Shown here piece after piece: positions 1-3,634 of a stretch of 5,790 bases of DNA. The position numbers were made by a program, and so were the translations under genes. The stretch is from Gammaproteobacteria bacterium (lineage in GTDB: Bacteria; Pseudomonadota; Gammaproteobacteria; UWMA-0217). A model generated the notes under the pieces. It searched no databases and was not told where the DNA came from. It saw only the letters and a list, made by a program, of their open reading frames with translations. Location of the stretch: positions 1-5,790 of the forward strand of contig DRPO01000071.1 in assembly GCA_011330835.1 (NCBI GenBank), read 5' to 3'. Position 1 is the first letter of the stretch. Every line of letters starts with the position of its first letter.

Positions 1-105
1 GCTGGTCATCCTGATCGCCCTGGGCGGCTGCGCCCTCCACCCCCGCCACGCGGATTCCAACGCGGGCGTCGCCAGCGACCCGCCCCTGACCGAATCGCCG
101 CCAGC
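1..105 (+). repeat. 105-bp direct repeat, copy A: displaced fragment of the LysM lipoprotein gene
   Basis: These bases are identical, without a mismatch, to 482-586, which encode the signal peptide end, lipobox and start of the linker of the LysM lipoprotein. The match stops after base 105, where this copy continues with c and the other with g. It may extend further left beyond the window. The reading frame of the lipoprotein stays open through the junction and ends at the TGA at 263-265, so an upstream truncated copy would make a chimeric protein with about 52 unrelated C-terminal residues. The fragment sits where the rest of def should be. It is either the trailing end of a tandem duplication or an assembly or amplification chimera; the sequence alone cannot decide. 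Confidence 0.95.
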
Positions 106-242
106 CCGATGCCGGGCGCCGCGTACATGGTTTCGAGCATGTCGTCGGTCAATCGGCGCACTTCGTCATCGACCTCGTCCACCGGCTGCGCGCGGGTTCT
201 CAGCCGGGGGTCGGGAAAACGTAAGATATCCAGAATGGCCAT
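6..242 (-). pseudogene. def: Peptide deformylase, N-terminal fragment broken after residue 49
   Basis: Peptide deformylase removes the formyl group from the initiator methionine of new proteins in the cytoplasm. The start ATG is at 242-240. Residues 1-49 read as a normal class I deformylase: MAILDILRFPDPRLR, an acidic helix ending in LTDDMLETMY, then motif 1 as GIGLAA at residues 44-49. The expected x-Q that completes motif 1 is missing. From residue 50 the frame is antisense LysM-gene sequence and stops at the TGA at 8-6, giving 78 residues against about 170 for the family. Motifs EGC[LV]S and HExxH, which hold the metal ligands and catalytic Glu, are absent, so this copy cannot be active. 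Under a tandem duplication model an intact def lies just left of the window. No strong ribosome binding site is visible. The gene is divergent from the LysM gene, as in related genomes. Recognition of def is secure; whether the break is real is not. Confidence 0.85.
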
Positions 243-282
243 GGCAGGTTACTGATTTGTCGTGAACCGATACGAGACTTTT

Positions 283-291
283 TGCTACGAT
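283..291 (+). promoter_or_regulatory. Candidate extended -10 promoter element for the LysM-dprA genes
   Basis: The sequence TGCTACGAT fits the extended -10 pattern TGnTATAAT with 4 of 6 hexamer bases. It lies in the AT-rich spacer between the divergent def and LysM genes. A hexamer 17 bp upstream (263-268, TGAACC) matches the -35 consensus at only 3 of 6 positions. Transcription from here would give a leader of about 115 nt before the ATG at 414. This is pattern matching only. Confidence 0.3.
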
Positions 292-321
292 TATGTGTAG
301 TCTAACCCGGATATTGCGCGA

Positions 322-327
322 ATTATA
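322..327 (-). promoter_or_regulatory. def: Candidate -10 element (TATAAT) for def
   Basis: Read on the minus strand, this is a perfect TATAAT in the most AT-rich part of the def-LysM spacer. A -35 match at 17-bp spacing (350-345, TCAACG) is weak, 3 of 6. It would give a leader of roughly 70-75 nt before the def ATG at 242. Apart from this element and the plus-strand candidate at 283-291, I see nothing definite in the spacer at 243-413. Confidence 0.35.
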
Positions 328-413
328 TATTCCGACAAGGCCATCGTTGATTGGGTCAGGGCGCCCGCAATAGCCTTTTGGATCAGCTTACCGAAACAAC
401 CGGAACTCCCGAC

Positions 414-1631
414 ATGACCATTCCCGGATCGACTGAGACACGCAGAAAGGATTTCAGGCGCGCTGTCGCCGCGGCGCTCTCGCTGGTCATCCTGATCGCC
501 CTGGGCGGCTGCGCCCTCCACCCCCGCCACGCGGATTCCAACGCGGGCGTCGCCAGCGACCCGCCCCTGACCGAATCGCCGCCAGCGCCTCGCTCCACCG
601 TTGCCGCCACCTATGACGCCAGTGGCCCGACTGCCACGGTCAGCCCCGCCGCCGACATCCGCATTCGCGACGACGCGCCGGGCCAGTACATCGTCAAGAA
701 GGGCGACACGCTGTGGGACATCGCGGGCCGCTTTCTGGCCGACCCGTGGTACTGGCCGGAAATCTGGCACGCCAACCCCGACATCAAGAACCCCCATCTG
801 ATCTACCCCGGCGACGTGATCTCGCTCTACTACGTCAACGGCCAGCCCCGGCTTGGGGTCAATTACAGCGGGCCTTCCGGCGTCGGCAAGCTCGAACCGC
901 GCATTCGCAGCACCCAGCTCAACGAGGAGAACGCCGGGATTCCGGTCAGCGTGTTGCGACCGTTTCTCATTCGCCCCCGGATCATCGCCGAGGAGCAGCT
1001 CAAGCAGGCGCCGCATATCCTCGACTCCACCGAACATCGCCTGGTCTACGCATCCAATGACCGCGTCTACGTGCGCAACCTCGGCGGCGCGCGCGTTGGC
1101 GAGCGCTACAGCGTCTTCAAGCCCGGCGGCGAGATTCACGATCCGGTGACCCACGAAATGCTGGGCTACGAAGCGGTCTACGCCGGCGAGGCCGAGGTCG
1201 AGGCCGCTGGCGAACCGGCGACGGTGCGGCTCAAGCACACCGTGCGCGAGATACTGCGCGGCGACCGGTTGCTGCCGCTCGACGCCGGCGCCACCGGCAT
1301 GCACTTCTGGCCCCATGCGCCGGCGGCGGGCGTGGAAGGCCGCGTGATCTCCGTTTTCGACGCCCTGCACCGCGCGGCCCAGTACCAGCCCGTGGCGATC
1401 AATCTCGGCAAGCGCAATGGCGTCGAGCCGGGCCATGTCTTCGCCGTGGATCAGCAGGGGCGCATCGTCGACGATCGCTATCACCGCAAGGGTCAGTCCG
1501 CGACCGTCGAACTGCCCACCGAGAAAACGGGCATTGCGCTGGTGTTCCGCACCTTCGACAAGATCAGCTACGCGCTGATCATGAAATCCGTCCGCCCCGT
1601 CCGGATCGGCGACCTGGTTCGACGCCCCTGA
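414..1631 (+). CDS. LysM-domain lipoprotein, TsaP-like (type IV pilus secretin-associated protein family)
   Basis: The product has 405 residues from the ATG at 414, which has a GGAA at 402-405. The frame is open to a TTG at 351, but that start would put 21 polar residues ahead of the signal peptide and is less likely. Seen: a basic n-region (RRKDFRR, 10-16), a hydrophobic core (17-30) and a lipobox-like LGGC with Cys33; Ala at +2 suggests outer-membrane sorting. A Pro/Ala/Ser-rich linker follows (about 40-88), then one LysM domain (about 91-139, with VKKGDTLWDIAGRF and NPHLIYPGD). The C-terminal part (about 180-405) shows the VYVRNL and INLGKRNGVEPGHVFAV segments typical of proteins encoded beside dprA. 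LysM domains bind peptidoglycan. TsaP of Neisseria and its homologue beside dprA in Pseudomonas (PA0020) have LysM plus a FlgT-like C-terminal region and help anchor the PilQ secretin. That role here is inferred from family and position. dprA follows after 20 bp, so the two are probably one operon. Bases 482-586 recur at the window's left edge. Confidence 0.9.
   Translation: MTIPGSTETRRKDFRRAVAAALSLVILIALGGCALHPRHADSNAGVASDPPLTESPPAPRSTVAATYDASGPTATVSPAADIRIRDDAPGQYIVKKGDTLWDIAGRFLADPWYWPEIWHANPDIKNPHLIYPGDVISLYYVNGQPRLGVNYSGPSGVGKLEPRIRSTQLNEENAGIPVSVLRPFLIRPRIIAEEQLKQAPHILDSTEHRLVYASNDRVYVRNLGGARVGERYSVFKPGGEIHDPVTHEMLGYEAVYAGEAEVEAAGEPATVRLKHTVREILRGDRLLPLDAGATGMHFWPHAPAAGVEGRVISVFDALHRAAQYQPVAINLGKRNGVEPGHVFAVDQQGRIVDDRYHRKGQSATVELPTEKTGIALVFRTFDKISYALIMKSVRPVRIGDLVRRP
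482..586 (+). repeat. 105-bp direct repeat, copy B: inside the intact LysM lipoprotein gene
   Basis: This is the in-place copy of the sequence found at 1-105. It codes for the end of the signal peptide, the lipobox and the first part of the linker, and its frame continues normally into the LysM domain, so it is the parental copy. The two starts are 481 bp apart. Its last ten bases, CGCCGCCAGC (577-586), are also what def needs to encode its conserved GLAA segment on the opposite strand, which makes them a plausible microhomology at the breakpoint. Confidence 0.95.
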
Positions 1632-1651
1632 AGCCGGCTGGGTGACCGCTG

Positions 1652-2731
1652 ATGGAAGCCTGGCTCAGGCTGACGCGACTCAAGGGAATCGGCAGCCGCG
1701 GCGTACAAAAGCTGCTGGCCGCTTTCGGCTCGCCGCAAGCCGCGCTGGACGCGCCCGACAGCGCCTGGCGCGAAGCCGGCGTCGCGGTCGCGCCCGATGA
1801 CCGCGAGCCGGACATCTCCGCCGACCTGCGCTGGCTGGAAGCCGACAACCACCATATCCTCACCCTGGAAGACAGCGACTACCCGTCGCGGCTCAAGGCC
1901 ATCAGCCTGCCGCCCGCCGTGCTCTACGTGCATGGCGACAAGTCCTGCCTGACCCATCCGCAACTGGCCATCGTCGGCTCCCGCCACCCCACCCGGGGCG
2001 GTCTCAAGACCGCCGAATCCTTTTCCCGACACCTCGCGGCCCACGGGCTGGGGATGACCAGCGGGTTGGCCATCGGCATCGACGGCGCGGTTCATGAGGG
2101 CGCGCTCCAGGCCGAGGGCCTGACCATCGCCGTCGCCGCGACCGGCCTGGATCGCGTCTATCCCGCCCGCCACCAGTCGCTCGCCCGGCGGATCGTCGAG
2201 CAAGGCGCCATCGTCTCCGAATTCCCCATCGGGACGGGCCCGCGCGCCGCCCACTTCCCCCAGCGCAACCGCATCATCAGCGGCCTCAGCCTGGGCGCGC
2301 TGGTCGTCGAAGCGGCGGTCAAGAGCGGCTCCCTGATCACCGCCCGCTACGCGCTGGAACAGGGCCGGGAACTGTTCGCGACGCCCGGCTCCATTCACAA
2401 CCCGCTGGCGCGCGGCTGCCACCAGCTCATCAAGCAAGGCGCGAAGCTCGTCGAAACCGCCGATGACATCCTGGAGGAAATCGGCCCGCAACTCAGCGAG
2501 TTCCAACTCGCGCCGCCCCCCGCCGAAGACAAGGCCGCTCCGGAAACCACGGAACCCAGCGAAGCCGAACGCCAACTGCTCGAAGCCGTGGAATACGAAC
2601 CCACCGCCATCGACACCATCATCCAGCGCAGCGGCATGAGCGCCGAAGCCGTCTCCTCCACCCTGCTGATCATGGAGCTCAACGGCCTGATCGCCGCCGA
2701 AAAGGGCGGCTACTACGTCCGCCTGACATGA
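1652..2731 (+). CDS. dprA: DNA-processing protein DprA (Smf)
   Basis: DprA is a cytoplasmic protein that binds single-stranded DNA entering the cell during natural transformation, shields it and loads RecA; it is also conserved in species not known to be transformable. The product has 359 residues, the usual length for the three-domain form. An N-terminal helical SAM/HhH-like region spans about 1-65 (LTRLKGIGSRGVQKLLAAFG). The Rossmann-like DprA core follows at about 75-280, with IVGSRHPT (107-114), SGLAIGID (137-144), GLDRVYP (165-171), FPQRNRIISGLS (202-213), VVEA (218-221), SGSLITA (225-231) and EQGR (236-239). A Pro/Ala/Glu-rich linker (about 287-303) leads to a C-terminal winged-helix domain (about 305-357) ending GGYYVRL. 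All core motifs look intact. The ATG at 1652 is 20 bp after the LysM-gene stop and has no strong Shine-Dalgarno, which suggests translation linked to the upstream gene. Whether this organism is competent cannot be told from this window. Confidence 0.97.
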   Translation: MEAWLRLTRLKGIGSRGVQKLLAAFGSPQAALDAPDSAWREAGVAVAPDDREPDISADLRWLEADNHHILTLEDSDYPSRLKAISLPPAVLYVHGDKSCLTHPQLAIVGSRHPTRGGLKTAESFSRHLAAHGLGMTSGLAIGIDGAVHEGALQAEGLTIAVAATGLDRVYPARHQSLARRIVEQGAIVSEFPIGTGPRAAHFPQRNRIISGLSLGALVVEAAVKSGSLITARYALEQGRELFATPGSIHNPLARGCHQLIKQGAKLVETADDILEEIGPQLSEFQLAPPPAEDKAAPETTEPSEAERQLLEAVEYEPTAIDTIIQRSGMSAEAVSSTLLIMELNGLIAAEKGGYYVRLT

Positions 2732-2741
2732 CCCGAGGAGC

Positions 2742-2759
2742 GCCGGCATTCCTGCCGGC
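2742..2759 (+). terminator. GC-rich stem-loop 10 bp after dprA, possible weak terminator
   Basis: GCCGGCA (2742-2748) and TGCCGGC (2753-2759) form a perfect 7-bp stem around a TTCC loop, starting 10 bp past the dprA stop. No T-tract follows, so it does not meet the usual intrinsic-terminator pattern. It may instead protect the 3' end of the mRNA or be one more repeat of this gap. The stem is certain as sequence; the role is a guess. Confidence 0.3.
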
Positions 2760-2786
2760 AGGGACGGTTTGGGAACTTCGAATACC

Positions 2787-2813
2787 GGATCCCGGCTTTC
2801 GCCGGGATGACGA
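2787..2813 (-). repeat. 27-bp palindromic repeat, left copy (dRS3-like)
   Basis: This is the exact reverse complement of 2931-2957. The inner 20 bases (2789-2808) form a perfect 8-bp stem, ATCCCGGC / GCCGGGAT, around a 4-base loop. The layout resembles the neisserial dRS3 repeat, ATTCCC-N8-GGGAAT, and the REP-like dispersed repeats of many proteobacteria. The strand given takes the right copy as forward. Confidence 0.85.
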
Positions 2814-2838
2814 TTTTGAAGTTGGCGGGCGGCGACCC

Positions 2839-2891
2839 TGGAGTCGCGGGGATAATGATCTTGGATAGCGGTCATGGAGTCGCTGGGGGAT
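2839..2891 (+). repeat. Imperfect short direct repeat between the palindromes
   Basis: TGGAGTCGCGGGGAT at 2839-2853 recurs as TGGAGTCGCTGGGGGAT at 2875-2891, differing by two inserted bases. The copies start 36 bp apart and both lie inside the 117-bp spacer of the inverted palindrome pair. They may be remnants of an older repeat unit. No function is evident. Confidence 0.5.
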
Positions 2892-2930
2892 GGCAGTCAA
2901 GGAGAAAGCAGTACCCAGGCGAACTGGACG

Positions 2931-2957
2931 TCGTCATCCCGGCGAAAGCCGGGATCC
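2931..2957 (+). repeat. 27-bp palindromic repeat, right copy (dRS3-like)
   Basis: This is identical in reverse complement to 2787-2813. The stem ATCCCGGC / GCCGGGAT (2936-2955) closes a GAAA loop, a stable GNRA-type tetraloop if transcribed on the plus strand. Together the two copies bound a 171-bp element (2787-2957). I see no target-site duplication at its outer ends and no transposase gene in the window. Confidence 0.85.
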
Positions 2958-3013
2958 ACGATTCACCAGACCAGGCAAAACCCCATAAAACGAGACTTCC
3001 CGCGCTTTTTTGT

Positions 3014-3019
3014 TAGAAT
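3014..3019 (+). promoter_or_regulatory. Candidate -10 element for smg-topA
   Basis: TAGAAT follows the T-run at 3006-3011 and matches the TATAAT consensus at 5 of 6 bases. No good -35 hexamer is visible at 16-18 bp spacing. It lies about 90 bp before the smg ATG, in a gap where a promoter is expected if the dprA transcript ends upstream. The transcript would start near 3026, just before the first of two hairpins. Confidence 0.35.
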
Positions 3020-3029
3020 CCCTCCCCCA

Positions 3030-3049
3030 CGGCAGTCGGGATACTGCCG
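3030..3049 (+). other. Stem-loop 1 in the probable smg leader
   Basis: CGGCAGT (3030-3036) pairs perfectly with ACTGCCG (3043-3049) around the loop CGGGAT, a 7-bp stem. It lies just downstream of the -10-like element. It does not match a riboswitch or attenuator class that I recognise. Confidence 0.5.
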
Positions 3050-3077
3050 CTCCAGCCTGGTGTGGGCGTTATGACTT

Positions 3078-3092
3078 GGGCTGCAACAGCCC
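3078..3092 (+). other. Stem-loop 2 directly upstream of the smg ribosome binding region
   Basis: GGGCTG (3078-3083) pairs with CAGCCC (3087-3092) around a CAA loop, a 6-bp stem. It ends one base before CGGAA (3094-3097 carries GGAA), the best ribosome-binding candidate for the ATG at 3108. A stem so close could influence access to the start site. This is inference from position only. Confidence 0.45.
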
Positions 3093-3107
3093 CGGAATCA
3101 GCAATTT

Positions 3108-3578
3108 ATGAAAGAAAATATCTTCGAAGTATTGATGTACCTGATGGAGACCTATATCGATCAGGACGCGCCCGACGACCCGGAACGCCATGAGATCGAG
3201 AGCCATTTGCTCGAAGTCGGTTTCGGCGACCGCGAAGTCAATCAGGCTTTCGACTGGCTGGATCAGCTCTCGGACGGTCAGGACAGCGCCGGTTTCGAAT
3301 CCGAGGCGATGCGCGTTTATCGCCGCGATGAACGCGGTTATCTGGGAACCGAGGGCATCGGTTTTCTTCATCAACTGGAGCAGGTCGGCGTGCTCAGTCC
3401 CGCCCAGCGAGAGCAGGTCATCGAGCGTTTCATGGCGCTCAACGCCCCGCACCGCGACCTCGACCAGCTCAAGTGGGTGGTGCTGATGGTGCTGTTCAAC
3501 CACCCCGGTCACGAGGCGATCAATTTCGCCTGGTTGGAAGAACTGATCTATGATGAGCGCCCGGTCAGCGTCCACTGA
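3108..3578 (+). CDS. smg: Smg family protein (DUF494)
   Basis: The product has 156 residues, the usual size for Smg. It starts MKENIFEVLMYLMETYID and ends with the LKWVVLMVLFNHPG and WLEELIYDE segments typical of this family, found in beta- and gammaproteobacteria almost always beside dprA. It is acidic, predicted soluble, without signal peptide or membrane segment, and its biochemical function is not established. The ATG at 3108 is supported by the family's conserved N-terminus and by GGAA at 3094-3097; this signal is weak. Two hairpins and a -10-like element precede it. topA follows after 56 bp without a clear terminator, so co-transcription is likely. In E. coli the same place downstream of smg is held by yrdD, a small zinc-finger gene related to the topA C-terminus; here a full topA stands there. 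Confidence 0.95.
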   Translation: MKENIFEVLMYLMETYIDQDAPDDPERHEIESHLLEVGFGDREVNQAFDWLDQLSDGQDSAGFESEAMRVYRRDERGYLGTEGIGFLHQLEQVGVLSPAQREQVIERFMALNAPHRDLDQLKWVVLMVLFNHPGHEAINFAWLEELIYDERPVSVH

Positions 3579-3634
3579 CGCCGATCGCGACGCTGTCTTC
3601 CACTCCCGCTGAATAGAACAGGATCATCAGGCCC

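Larger units (their letters stand above)
2732..3107. other. Repeat-rich intergenic region between dprA and smg
   Basis: This 376-bp gap has no credible coding region. Short open frames through it translate to VIPAKAGIH and HPGESRDP, strings that recur in spurious proteins from many proteobacteria because they come from a dispersed palindromic repeat. It contains, in order, a GC-rich hairpin after dprA, two inverted copies of the palindromic repeat with a 117-bp spacer, an imperfect direct repeat inside that spacer, a run of six T at 3006-3011, a -10-like element and two hairpins before smg. The gap probably separates the dprA transcript from an smg-topA transcript. Confidence 0.8.

Noticed and set aside
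351..413. TTG start at 351 for the LysM gene
   Set aside because: It would add 21 polar residues before a well-formed lipoprotein signal peptide. The ATG at 414 has a GGAA at suitable spacing and gives a normal signal sequence.
291..1484. 397-residue open frame antisense to the LysM gene
   Set aside because: It covers a gene with clear signal peptide and LysM domain on the plus strand and shows no domain of its own; it is a GC-bias shadow.
1568..2875. 435-residue open frame antisense to dprA
   Set aside because: Opposite a well-conserved dprA. Its N-terminal HPGESRDP string is the translated dispersed repeat, a well-known source of spurious proteins.
2787..2957. CRISPR array
   Set aside because: There are only two repeat copies, in inverted orientation, with one 117-bp spacer and no cas genes. 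This fits a paired palindromic repeat, not CRISPR.
272..2998. Shared 9-mer ACGAGACTT before both candidate promoters (272-280 and 2990-2998)
   Set aside because: Its distance to the -10-like element differs by 10 bases between the two sites, and a 9-base match in this length can be chance; not enough to propose an operator.
2807..3016. Small open frame containing VIPAKAGIH in the dprA-smg gap
   Set aside because: The string is the translation of the palindromic repeat at 2931-2957; there is no ribosome binding site or conserved protein signature.
3071..3190. Possible upstream open frame starting at ATG 3071 and overlapping the smg start in another frame
   Set aside because: There is no Shine-Dalgarno before it and the first codons lie in the second hairpin; nothing beyond the ATG supports translation.
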